Source: Bacteroidota bacterium (GTDB lineage Bacteria > Bacteroidota > Bacteroidia > Bacteroidales > UBA10428). From it: a stretch of 34,872 bases of DNA. The notes under the pieces were generated by a model. The model worked only from the letters and a program-made list of their open reading frames with translations, did no database searches and had not been told where the DNA came from. Shown here in pieces: positions 25,774 to 33,607 of this stretch. How positions within the stretch are numbered: the stretch's first letter is position 1; each line of letters begins with the position of its first letter. The stretch covers positions 1-34,872 of the forward strand of contig JAGDMB010000002.1 in NCBI GenBank assembly GCA_017860375.1, written 5' to 3'. A program made the position numbers and the translations under genes.

Positions 25774-26715
25774 ATGAACCTTTACCTGTCAAAATTCAGG
25801 GATTTTGTTTCCGGCTCATCCGCCTGGTATAAATTGCTTTTTGTATGCTTTCTTGTACTGGTGTTTTTTATGCTGACCGGCATTTTGGGTCTGGTCACCA
25901 TAATGATTAGCCATGGCCTCACACTGCAGGATGCTGCCTCCCTTCTGAATAATCCCGGTCCTGCTGATATTCCCGCGTTAAAGCTGTCCCAGGCCCTTCA
26001 GACAATCGGTCTTTTCATTGGCACGGCCTGGCTGGCTGCTTTTTTTCTCAGCCCGGCGGCCGGTACTTATCTTACGATTAAGAGCAAGCCTTCCTTTTTC
26101 AGCCTTTTCCTTGTTGTGTTGTCCATGATCATCTGGATTCCCACCGTTAACTTTTCCGCTGCTATAAATGCACGCCTCAATTTGCCGGAATCAATGGATT
26201 TCGTTGAGAATGAAATGGAAGCATTGCGGAATAGTTATAATCAGCTTACGGAATTGTTTTTAAATACCGGATCGGTCACCGGTTTTATGGTCAACATTAT
26301 TGTAATGGCTATCTTACCAGCTGTAGGAGAAGAATTGCTTTTTCGCGGAGTATTTCAGCGACTGCTGACAGAATGGACCCGAAATATTCATTGGGGTATT
26401 GTTCTGGCAGCTTTGCTTTTCAGCTTCTTTCACTTTGAATTTTTTGGATTCCTGCCGCGTTTTCTTCTGGGAATCTTTTTTGGTTATCTTTTCGCATGGA
26501 CGTCCTCGATCTGGGTTCCCATACTGGCTCATTTTACCAACAATTTTATCATCGTGTGTTATTCGTTTTACAGTCAACCGACAACCGGTCCTTCACCGAT
26601 TGAGGAACTTGGAACACATGCAGACCTGTTTTTGTGGATCAGCCTTGCCGGAGGAATACTGGTATCTGCCCTCTTGTTCTACTATGAAAAATCACGCCGG
26701 TTCTCCGGCAAATGA
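25774..26715 (+). CDS. CPBP family intramembrane glutamic protease (CAAX/Abi-like)
   Basis: The 313-residue protein has about eight hydrophobic segments. It carries the family motifs EExxxR as Glu186-Glu187...Arg191 in VGEELLFRGVFQ, FxxxH as FSFFHFEFF with His220, and HxxxN as AHFTNN with His253. These are the catalytic residues of the Rce1/CPBP membrane proteases, so it should be active. Bacterial members process or degrade membrane peptides, and some act in bacteriocin immunity or signalling; the substrate here is unknown. A promoter with exact boxes lies upstream. Its 3' end overlaps the convergent gene by 24 bases. Confidence 0.87.
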   Translation: MNLYLSKFRDFVSGSSAWYKLLFVCFLVLVFFMLTGILGLVTIMISHGLTLQDAASLLNNPGPADIPALKLSQALQTIGLFIGTAWLAAFFLSPAAGTYLTIKSKPSFFSLFLVVLSMIIWIPTVNFSAAINARLNLPESMDFVENEMEALRNSYNQLTELFLNTGSVTGFMVNIIVMAILPAVGEELLFRGVFQRLLTEWTRNIHWGIVLAALLFSFFHFEFFGFLPRFLLGIFFGYLFAWTSSIWVPILAHFTNNFIIVCYSFYSQPTTGPSPIEELGTHADLFLWISLAGGILVSALLFYYEKSRRFSGK

Positions 26716-27426
26716 GCCGGCCGGGATTTCTGTCCTTTTCTTTTCATTTTTGCGCAGTACATATACCAGTCCGTAAAGTTTTGAATATTCCCTTTTTTTA
26801 TCTTCGGGATAGGAAGAGAAATAGTGTTCCACCTCGTTCCAGAGGACCAGAATTATTTCATCTGCCTGTGTGCGCAAAAAGGTAAGTTTTTCCTGGGAAC
26901 GTGCGGAGTTCTTCTGAAGAATTTTCTGGTATTTGAAGGATTCCATAAACCTCTCATACCAGACTTTCACCACGGCCATCGTTGGATTGGTTATGGGACT
27001 ATGCCCTTTGGCTATCCGTAAGTTCTCACCTGCAATAAGTTTTTCCCCCCAGCTGATCAGTTCGGCTTCCGTGTTAAAGAGGGGAACTTTTTTCTGATCG
27101 CCTGGCAAACCAAAAAAATTTCTTTCAGATGAGGGCAAATCTCCGCGGATAATGGCCATATTAACCACCTGAATGAAATGGGAAATATAGATTTTGGCCT
27201 TACGCAAAACCTTACTATATTCCTTGCTTTTTAAAGTCTGTAAATTATATGCCTGCCTTGTTTCCATCATGGTTTTTTCAAACAGGGGGAGAAACTCGTG
27301 AATTTTCTGCAGGGTGTTTTGGGAATAGGCGAGCTGAAAGGGAGGCAATTCCTTCCCTTTTTCAAAGGCAATCCTTAGGGCTCTCAGCCTGGCAAGATCA
27401 GTATTTGGTAAACGGCGATACGGCAT
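26692..27426 (-). CDS. Conserved-looking helical protein of unknown function
   Basis: The 244-residue protein has no signal peptide or membrane segment. It appears almost entirely alpha-helical, with long amphipathic stretches (about 25-95 and 165-235) and a central loop NFFGLPGDQKKVPLF followed by HSPITNPTMAVVKVWYERF. The end is basic, then proline- and glycine-rich. I do not recognise the family. It is convergent with the CPBP gene and overlaps it by 24 bases, and it has a good candidate promoter of its own. Nothing around it suggests a role. Confidence 0.68.
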   Translation of the reverse strand: MPYRRLPNTDLARLRALRIAFEKGKELPPFQLAYSQNTLQKIHEFLPLFEKTMMETRQAYNLQTLKSKEYSKVLRKAKIYISHFIQVVNMAIIRGDLPSSERNFFGLPGDQKKVPLFNTEAELISWGEKLIAGENLRIAKGHSPITNPTMAVVKVWYERFMESFKYQKILQKNSARSQEKLTFLRTQADEIILVLWNEVEHYFSSYPEDKKREYSKLYGLVYVLRKNEKKRTEIPAGSFAGEPA

Positions 27427-27447
27427 TTGCTGGTAACATGTTGTTTA

Positions 27448-27477
27448 CGAAGGTATGAAAAATCAATAAGGCAACAA
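27448..27477 (-). promoter_or_regulatory. Candidate promoter for the 244-residue protein
   Basis: On the minus strand TTG (complement of 27475-27477) is followed after 19 bases by TACCTTCG (complement of 27448-27455). This is the same TAnnTTCG form seen at 246 and 22812. The start codon at 27426 lies about 22 bases downstream. Confidence 0.45.
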
Positions 27478-27525
27478 GGCATTCGCATTGAATTTTGCCT
27501 GGAAGTGCAAATAATGATAAAACTA

Positions 27526-27557
27526 TTGGTACAGGTTGTAAAATGATTATAATTTTA
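27526..27557 (+). promoter_or_regulatory. Candidate promoter for aminopeptidase P
   Basis: TTGG at 27526-27529 is followed after 20 bases by TAATTTTA (27550-27557), seven of eight to the TAnnTTTG -7 box. The start codon is at 27581 or 27587. Confidence 0.35.
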
Positions 27558-27580
27558 GTACGAAAAAGTACTTAAAACGA

Positions 27581-28978
27581 ATGATCATGTTTTCTGCAGA
27601 AGTATACACGCAGCGTAGAAAGAAACTCATGCAACGGGTTGAAAATGGCCTTATTGTCTTTTTTGGGAATAAGGAATCTTCCATGAACTATAGTGCAAAC
27701 ACTTATCCCTTCCGGCAAGACAGTAATTTTTTGTATTATTTTGGCCATGATGTGCCTGACCTGGCTGCGGTTCTGGATATCCAGTCAGGTGATGAGATCC
27801 TTTACGGGGATGACCTTGGAGTGGAAGACATCATATGGATGGGATACCAGGAAAAGGTGAACGAGAAAGCCGCCCGGATTGGCATACGCATGGTAAGGTC
27901 CATGGATAAACTGGCGGGCGATATCTGTAAAGCGATGGCAAAGAACAGGAAAATACATTTCTTACCTCCTTACCGGGAAGACCGAAAAGCCCAGCTTTCT
28001 TATTATCTTGAAGTAGATTATGCAAAAGCAAAGAATCCTTATTCGGAAGAATTGATAAAAGCGATTGTTGCGCAACGTTCGGTCAAGGATGAAGCTGAAA
28101 CCCTTGAAATTGAATCAACGCTGACTTCCGTGACGCGTCCCATGTATTTAAGTGCCATGAAAATGGCAAAACCCGACCTTTTTGAATATGAAATATCAGG
28201 GATGATCGAAGGCCTGGCTCTTCAGCAGGGATATTCCATGGCATATCCGACTATCTGTTCCGTCAACGGCGAAATTCTGCATAATCATTTCCACGGCAAC
28301 AAAATGAAGAATGGCAATCTGCTCATCGTTGATGCAGGTGCCGAAAGCAGGATGCATTATGCCACCGACATAACAAGGACAATTCCTGTGGGCGGAAAGT
28401 TTTCTGCCCGGCAGAAGGAAATATACAACCTGGTATTAAAGGCGGAGACAGAATGTATTTCAAGGATTCACCCCCTTATCCCATACAAAGACATTCATAT
28501 GCATGCCTCTTCCATCATTGCCGAAGGATTGAGAGACCTTGGCCTAATGAAAGGCAGTGTAACCGATATCGTCTCGGTTGGCGCACATGCGCTTTTTTTC
28601 CCGCATGGAATAGGGCACATGATGGGACTTGACGTGCATGACATGGAAGACCTCGGAGAACATTTTGTGGGATACGGCGATGAGTTTACACGCAGCGAAC
28701 AGTTTGGACTTGCCAGTTTACGGATGGCCCGCAGACTTGAACCGGGATTTGTTGTGACCGTGGAGCCGGGTATTTATTTTATTCCACCCCTTATTGAAAA
28801 ATGGGAAGCCGAAAAGCAGTTTACCGAGTTTATTAATTATACAAAAGTCAGATCGTACCTCGATTTTGGAGGTATCCGTATTGAAGATGACGTGCTCGTG
28901 ACCGAAAACGGATACCGTGTCTTGGGAGATCCGATACCCAAGACATTGAATGAGGTGGAACAGGTCTGTACGATTTAG
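27581..28978 (+). CDS. pepP: Xaa-Pro aminopeptidase (aminopeptidase P, M24B)
   Basis: The 465-residue cytoplasmic metallopeptidase removes N-terminal residues that precede proline. The N-terminal AMP_N domain occupies about 1-130 (RRKKLMQRV, FRQDSNFLYYFGH). The pita-bread catalytic domain follows, with the five metal ligands in order: Asp251 (VDAGAE), Asp263 (ATDITRT), His346 (GIGHMMGLDVHD), Glu395 (VEPGIYF) and Glu435 (GIRIEDD). Length and ligand set are complete. The start could also be the ATG two codons later. It ends 9 bases from the convergent corrinoid methyltransferase operon. Confidence 0.92.
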   Translation: MIMFSAEVYTQRRKKLMQRVENGLIVFFGNKESSMNYSANTYPFRQDSNFLYYFGHDVPDLAAVLDIQSGDEILYGDDLGVEDIIWMGYQEKVNEKAARIGIRMVRSMDKLAGDICKAMAKNRKIHFLPPYREDRKAQLSYYLEVDYAKAKNPYSEELIKAIVAQRSVKDEAETLEIESTLTSVTRPMYLSAMKMAKPDLFEYEISGMIEGLALQQGYSMAYPTICSVNGEILHNHFHGNKMKNGNLLIVDAGAESRMHYATDITRTIPVGGKFSARQKEIYNLVLKAETECISRIHPLIPYKDIHMHASSIIAEGLRDLGLMKGSVTDIVSVGAHALFFPHGIGHMMGLDVHDMEDLGEHFVGYGDEFTRSEQFGLASLRMARRLEPGFVVTVEPGIYFIPPLIEKWEAEKQFTEFINYTKVRSYLDFGGIRIEDDVLVTENGYRVLGDPIPKTLNEVEQVCTI

Positions 28979-28987
28979 CTATCCAGG

Positions 28988-29875
28988 TTACCTTAGCATT
29001 TTCAGGGCTTCGCAGATTAACCGGATATGTTCCGGAGTGGTACCACAGCAACCCCCGATAATATTGGCTCCGGCACTAATCAGTGAAGGCACAAATGAGG
29101 CCATTTCTTCAGGAGATTCAGGAAATACAGTTTTCCCATCTTCATACCGCGGCCTGCCTGCGTTGGCATGCACAAGAACGGGAATATCACGGTCAACAGC
29201 CCGAATTTCACGAACGATATCGATCATCCCTTCGATTCCGTTACCGCAGTTGGCACCGATGATATCTGCGCCGGCCTCTTTCATGACCGGAACCATTTCT
29301 GCGGGAGAAACTCCCATCATGGTCCGGTATTCACCGGTAAGGATTTTTTCAAATGTCATAGTACAGATTACTTCACAGGATGTGTTTTCATGCGCTGCCC
29401 TAACGGCTATCCGGGCCTCGTCGAGGTCGCTCATCGTTTCCACCACAATGGCATCGGATCCTCCACTGGCCAGCGCAATGCTTTGCTCTTTAAAAGCTTC
29501 GTAGAGTTCTTTTTCACTCACTTCGCCCATCATAAGAATTTTGCCAGTCGGCCCCACGGAACCCAGCACGATCTTTTCCGTGCCGGCTGCATTGCGCGAT
29601 AATTCAGCTGCACGGCGATTAATTTCCGTTACCTTTTTTTCCAGCCCGTAATGCGAAAGTTTAAATAAATTTCCGCCAAAACTGTTGGTTTCGGTCATAT
29701 CGGCACCGGCGTTGATATATTGTGCTGCAATATCCATTATTTCGGCAGGATGATCTATATTCCAGGATTCAGGGCATTCACCGGGCTTCAGACCTTTGGC
29801 ATGCAACAGGGTTCCCCATGCACCATCGGATGCAAGTACTTTTAAGATTTTCAATTTTTCAAGGATTTTTCCCAT
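28988..29875 (-). CDS. Homocysteine S-methyltransferase-domain protein
   Basis: The 295-residue TIM barrel resembles only the N-terminal Hcy domain of cobalamin methionine synthase. Residues DGAWGT (17-22), TETNSFGGN (61-69), GSVGPTG (105-111) and IGANCGNG (206-213) match. The zinc ligands are Cys210 and the pair Cys276-Cys277 in GGCCGTTPEH. It should transfer a methyl group from methylcobalamin to a thiol such as homocysteine, giving methionine. The folate, cobalamin and activation domains of MetH are absent. The corrinoid protein is encoded 36 bases upstream on the same strand, so the two probably work as separate subunits. Acceptors other than homocysteine cannot be excluded. Confidence 0.83.
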   Translation of the reverse strand: MGKILEKLKILKVLASDGAWGTLLHAKGLKPGECPESWNIDHPAEIMDIAAQYINAGADMTETNSFGGNLFKLSHYGLEKKVTEINRRAAELSRNAAGTEKIVLGSVGPTGKILMMGEVSEKELYEAFKEQSIALASGGSDAIVVETMSDLDEARIAVRAAHENTSCEVICTMTFEKILTGEYRTMMGVSPAEMVPVMKEAGADIIGANCGNGIEGMIDIVREIRAVDRDIPVLVHANAGRPRYEDGKTVFPESPEEMASFVPSLISAGANIIGGCCGTTPEHIRLICEALKMLR

Positions 29876-29911
29876 TTTCTGTTTTTTAATGACGTATCAG
29901 TTTGCAGCGAT

Positions 29912-30583
29912 TCAGACGATCCATTGCTTCAGATATTCCACAGCCCCCTGTGGATCAGGCGAGTAAAAGTCAGCTCCAATTTTTTTCCGGAATTCATCCG
30001 TCACAGGTGCACCTCCAATGATTATTTGGGTTCCGGGTGCCTGCTCGTGGATCTGCTTTACAATCGATTCCATATTTACCATAGTGGTGGTAAGCAATGC
30101 GGATAAACCGACAATGCAGCCGGGGTGGTCTTTAACAGCCGCGATGAATTTTTCCGCTTTTACATCAATACCCAGATCGATCACTTCCCAACCGTTACCC
30201 TCAACCATCATGGAAACCAGGTTTTTACCAATATCATGCAAATCGCCGACCACGGTTCCAATAATGAAGGTTCCCTTTCTTTTTACCTCCCCTGAACGGA
30301 AAAAGGGTTTCAGATGTTGCATGGCCGTATTCATGGCTTTGGCCGACATCAACACCTGCGGCACAAATACTTTGTTTTCCCTGAATTTAATACCGACTTT
30401 TTCCATTCCGACAACCAGCCCACGGATTAATACATCCGAAGGAGGCACTCCTTTATCAAGGGCCATTTTAGTCAGTTCATCGGCTCCATCCAGCCCTTTC
30501 ATATCAGGAGGATACGGGGAAGCCTTGTCGGTTTTTCCAAATTCAATGCAGTGTGCAATTTGCTGAAGTAATTCTTCCATCAT
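29912..30583 (-). CDS. Corrinoid (methylcobalamin-carrying) protein, MtaC/MtbC-like
   Basis: The 223-residue protein has an N-terminal helical B12-binding-2 cap (about 1-95) and a Rossmann domain. The cobalamin ligation motif Asp114-x-His116-x-x-Gly119 lies in GTVVGDLHDIGKNLV, with the later SALLTTT and IIIGGAPV segments, as expected for MtaC-type corrinoid proteins and the MetH cobalamin domain. It carries a methyl group between two methyltransferases. Genes for both candidate partners flank it at 36 and 55 bases. No separate corrinoid reactivase (RamA-like) is in the window. Confidence 0.9.
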   Translation of the reverse strand: MMEELLQQIAHCIEFGKTDKASPYPPDMKGLDGADELTKMALDKGVPPSDVLIRGLVVGMEKVGIKFRENKVFVPQVLMSAKAMNTAMQHLKPFFRSGEVKRKGTFIIGTVVGDLHDIGKNLVSMMVEGNGWEVIDLGIDVKAEKFIAAVKDHPGCIVGLSALLTTTMVNMESIVKQIHEQAPGTQIIIGGAPVTDEFRKKIGADFYSPDPQGAVEYLKQWIV

Positions 30584-30638
30584 TCAAATCGTTTAGTTTG
30601 TTTCTCTCCTACAGGGTATTTTATCATCCCGTTCGGAT

Positions 30639-31883
30639 TTACCGGTTAAACTCCCGGAGTGCCTGTATCATCGAAATAACATTCTCAACGGGAACATTGG
30701 CCTGAATATTATGAACGGTAGTGAACACAAATCCTCCGTTTTTGGAAAGTATTTCACATTGGCGCAATACCTGGTTTCTTACATCATGGATGGTACCAAA
30801 ACTAAGGACATGCTGTGTATCAATCCCGCCACCCCAGAAGACAACCTGATTACCATATTTTTCTTTCAGCCTCACCGGATCCATGCCTTTTGCTGTAATC
30901 TGAACGGGATTAAGGATATCAAATCCCGCTTCTATGAAATGACTGATTAATGTTTCAACTGCACCGCAGGAATGTTTAAAGGTTTTCCAGGTAGTATTGG
31001 CATGCACCCAGTCATTAATCTTCCGGTAGTATGGCAGCCAGAGATCATCAAAAGTTTCCGGTGAACAGAATGTAGAATCCTGCGTGCCGAAATCGGTACC
31101 GCAAACATACAGAACATCAATGGTATTCCCGGCAATGGCTGCCAACTTTTTCAGATTGCCGACTGCAATGTCCGATTGTTTGTCAAAAACGGTCCGGATA
31201 TAGTCCGGACGCAATACCAATGACATATACCATTCCGTAATATCCCGTATTCCTTTCGGATGTTTTAAAAAGGGTGCCGGTACGAGGGCGATATCGCCGA
31301 TTCCTGTGCCGCCAAAATTGGCTACAATGGCTTTATCGCTTCCTCTTATGGAATTAATCTGGTCTTTCCAGTAATTCAGGTCCTGTTCAGAAACCGGTCT
31401 GAACTCTTCCAGATTATCTTTCGGATCCAGCAAGGACTCCACAATGATGGCATCAAAGAAAAATCCTGTTTTAGGCATTTTGGCGCTGGGATGGGCTTTC
31501 ATGTCACCCTCAGGATAAATCAGCAAATCACCATTTTCATCCAGACGGGTATTGAATAATTCAGGCACAAGGATTTCCTGCCCCCAGAATGTCTGGAATT
31601 CTTTCCATCCGGTTGACGAGAATCCAAACATATTGTCCGGCGGCGATAACCCTATCGCATCGATGCCCATCAGCTGCTGTAATTCAGCATCGATCTCTCC
31701 CAGCATCTGATAAGGCTCGGTGAGTTTAACAGGGCGTTTTTCCAGTCCATAATGATCCCTGAGCTTTTCAACCATCCGGATATGAATTCCGGTTACGGTC
31801 GTGCTTCCAAAGTCAACAGGAACCTTATCGGGTAACTGATGCCCAAGGGATTGCTGTACCCGTTGTTTTGAATTCATACCCAT
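30639..31883 (-). CDS. UroD/MtaA-family corrinoid methyltransferase
   Basis: The 414-residue TIM barrel belongs to the uroporphyrinogen decarboxylase superfamily. It is not a haem-pathway UroD: it is longer than UroD and carries the metal-site segment FKHSCGAVE, with His304 and Cys306. A third ligand is expected near GGFVFTTVHNIQ, where MtaA-type proteins have Cys and this one has His394. Its place beside a corrinoid protein and an Hcy methyltransferase suggests it moves methyl groups between a donor and the corrinoid, but the donor cannot be told. It follows the hydrolase gene by 53 bases on the same strand. Confidence 0.82.
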   Translation of the reverse strand: MGMNSKQRVQQSLGHQLPDKVPVDFGSTTVTGIHIRMVEKLRDHYGLEKRPVKLTEPYQMLGEIDAELQQLMGIDAIGLSPPDNMFGFSSTGWKEFQTFWGQEILVPELFNTRLDENGDLLIYPEGDMKAHPSAKMPKTGFFFDAIIVESLLDPKDNLEEFRPVSEQDLNYWKDQINSIRGSDKAIVANFGGTGIGDIALVPAPFLKHPKGIRDITEWYMSLVLRPDYIRTVFDKQSDIAVGNLKKLAAIAGNTIDVLYVCGTDFGTQDSTFCSPETFDDLWLPYYRKINDWVHANTTWKTFKHSCGAVETLISHFIEAGFDILNPVQITAKGMDPVRLKEKYGNQVVFWGGGIDTQHVLSFGTIHDVRNQVLRQCEILSKNGGFVFTTVHNIQANVPVENVISMIQALREFNR

Positions 31884-31936
31884 TGATTTACAGTATGCAG
31901 GTTAATCCGATCCGTCCGCAGACCACAGTTTCAGTT

Positions 31937-32734
31937 CTATTGCTCTTGTCTGATAAAGGAAATCAGGTGTTCTGCACAGGTTTCCTTTTCCTCGACAAAA
32001 CCCATATGTCCGGAATTCTTCAATAACAATATCCTCCCCCTTTCATTTAGTGGGATCCGATCCTTTGTTGCCTGAAAGTTAATATAATTATCTTTTTCGC
32101 CCAACATACAGAGCAATGGAATAGTGCTTTCCTTCATTACAGCAGTGGTGTCGTGCCTTTTTTTCATTCCCTCCAGGGCAGAAATAATACCTTCTTCAGG
32201 CGTTTCATGTGCGATCAATTTTGCTTTCTCAATTTCGATCCTGAATTTTTCCAGGTTGTCATCGGCAAATCCTTTCGGTATGTTGACATTGATGATCCGG
32301 TCTTTTTTTCCCTGCCGCACCAGTTCAATTTCCCGGTCACGGTTTGTTTTCTTTTCCTCCGTATCCGAAAAGGGTGTCGAGTGCAACAGACATAAACCCC
32401 GAAGCCTTTTTATATTGGATTCGGCTGCCGCAAGGGCGACATAACCTCCCATCGAATGGCCTGCCAGGAAAAAAGTATCCACGGAAAGTGCATCCAGCAT
32501 GGCAAAAACAGATTCTGCCATATTGTGCATGGTATGCACTCCTGCAACAATTCCCGATTTCCCGTGTCCCGGAAGGTCCATGCGAATAACCCTGCAATGA
32601 TTTTGCATCAGGGCTGCAAAATCATCCCAGATATGCAAGGATTCAAGGTATCCGTGCAACAATACAAGGGGAATCCCTTTCCCTTCCGAAACTGCATAAA
32701 GTTGTGCCTGACGAAATCCGATCCGGTGCATCAT
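31937..32734 (-). CDS. Alpha/beta hydrolase
   Basis: This 265-residue alpha/beta-hydrolase has VLLHGYLES (24-32) as the oxyanion-hole region and the nucleophile Ser94 in GHSMGGY. A candidate acid Asp lies in LGEKDNYI and the catalytic His in NSGHMGFVE. There is no signal peptide, so it is cytoplasmic. The family cleaves esters, lactones or similar bonds, and the substrate is not evident. It is the first gene of the minus-strand set leading to the corrinoid methyltransferase genes, so it may release a methylated substrate, or it may simply share the promoter. Confidence 0.83.
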   Translation of the reverse strand: MMHRIGFRQAQLYAVSEGKGIPLVLLHGYLESLHIWDDFAALMQNHCRVIRMDLPGHGKSGIVAGVHTMHNMAESVFAMLDALSVDTFFLAGHSMGGYVALAAAESNIKRLRGLCLLHSTPFSDTEEKKTNRDREIELVRQGKKDRIINVNIPKGFADDNLEKFRIEIEKAKLIAHETPEEGIISALEGMKKRHDTTAVMKESTIPLLCMLGEKDNYINFQATKDRIPLNERGRILLLKNSGHMGFVEEKETCAEHLISFIRQEQ

Positions 32735-32834
32735 ACGATTCTGTTTTTAATGGATTGACAAACCTGCACGCCTAAAGATACTAAAAAAACATTTATTTAA
32801 ATTGGTTCTAAATTACAGGTTTATGCTAAAAGCA

Positions 32835-32866
32835 TTTTAATAAATGAAGCACAGGAGATATATTTG
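32835..32866 (+). promoter_or_regulatory. Candidate promoter for the succinate dehydrogenase operon
   Basis: TATATTTG at 32859-32866 is an exact TAnnTTTG -7 box. TTTT at 32835-32838, 20 bases upstream, is a weak -33. Transcription would start near 32872, about 43 bases before the sdhC ATG. Confidence 0.45.
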
Positions 32867-32914
32867 TATAAGGCATAGATTTTTCGTTTTCATCACTCCT
32901 TTAAATACCATTCT

Positions 32915-33586
32915 ATGAGCAATATATTCGCTTCCTCCATTGGAAAAAAGCTGATCATGTCGCTGGCCGGTTTGTTTTTGATCCTATTCCTTATCGTTCA
33001 CCTGAGTATTAATCTGTCGCTTATTTTTTCGGATTCCCGGGAAATCTTTAACAAGGCCGCACATTTCATGTCTTCCAATATCCTCATAAAAATTTTTGAG
33101 GTTATCCTTTTCGGAGGATTCATTCTGCATATGTTTTATGGCCTTTACCTGCAAATTAAAAACTGGTTTGCAAGGGGCAGGAGATACAGGATTGAAAATT
33201 TTTCGCAGACCTCCTTCTTTTCAAAATTCATGATTCATACCGCTGTTATTATTGCGGTTTTTCTTGTTTTGCATCTGATGGATTTCTATTTCAAGGTTAA
33301 AATCGTTGGCGATATACCCGAGGTGTTCTATAATGGGAAATCTTATCATGACCTGGGTTTACTGGTCATTGAAAAATTCAAAATACCGGGATTCGTCCTT
33401 TTCTATCTTGCCTGTTTTGTATTTCTCGCTTTTCATTTGCTGCATGGATTCTGGTCGGCTTTTCAGACCCTGGGACTGGATCACAAAGTGTATACCCCCA
33501 TCATTAAGGCAGCCGGGATCCTGTACACTTTCCTGGTAGTTGCCGGTTTTATGCTTATACCGGTTTATATTTATTTCTATATGTAA
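32915..33586 (+). CDS. sdhC: Succinate dehydrogenase/fumarate reductase cytochrome b subunit (b558 type)
   Basis: The 223-residue protein has five membrane helices and fits the b558-type dihaem subunit found in Bacteroidota and epsilon-proteobacteria. His29 (VHLSIN), His72 (LHMFYG), His120 (LHLMDF) and His174 or His177 (FHLLHG) are well placed to hold two haem b groups, one in each half of the membrane. It anchors the SdhAB subunits and exchanges electrons with the quinone pool. The sdhA gene follows after 21 bases. The direction, succinate oxidation or fumarate reduction, cannot be decided from sequence. Confidence 0.92.
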   Translation: MSNIFASSIGKKLIMSLAGLFLILFLIVHLSINLSLIFSDSREIFNKAAHFMSSNILIKIFEVILFGGFILHMFYGLYLQIKNWFARGRRYRIENFSQTSFFSKFMIHTAVIIAVFLVLHLMDFYFKVKIVGDIPEVFYNGKSYHDLGLLVIEKFKIPGFVLFYLACFVFLAFHLLHGFWSAFQTLGLDHKVYTPIIKAAGILYTFLVVAGFMLIPVYIYFYM

Positions 33587-33607
33587 GAACTAGAACAACG
33601 ATTGGCT

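Noticed and set aside
27556..27571. Small palindrome AGTAC-GAAAAA-GTACT as an operator
   Set aside because: The arms are only 5 bases and AT-rich; chance occurrence is likely.
28950..29504. Plus-strand frame of 184 codons
   Set aside because: It is the shadow of the homocysteine methyltransferase gene, with a serine- and isoleucine-rich translation lacking motifs.
30018..30566. Plus-strand frame of 182 codons
   Set aside because: It is antisense to the corrinoid protein, whose DxHxxG motif is clear.
28988..30583. Broken metH pseudogene split into two parts
   Set aside because: Each part has its own start and stop and intact catalytic motifs, and a different methyltransferase replaces the folate domain.
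30639..31883. HemE, haem-pathway uroporphyrinogen decarboxylase
   Set aside because: It is longer than HemE, has a His-x-Cys metal motif, and lies in a corrinoid operon.
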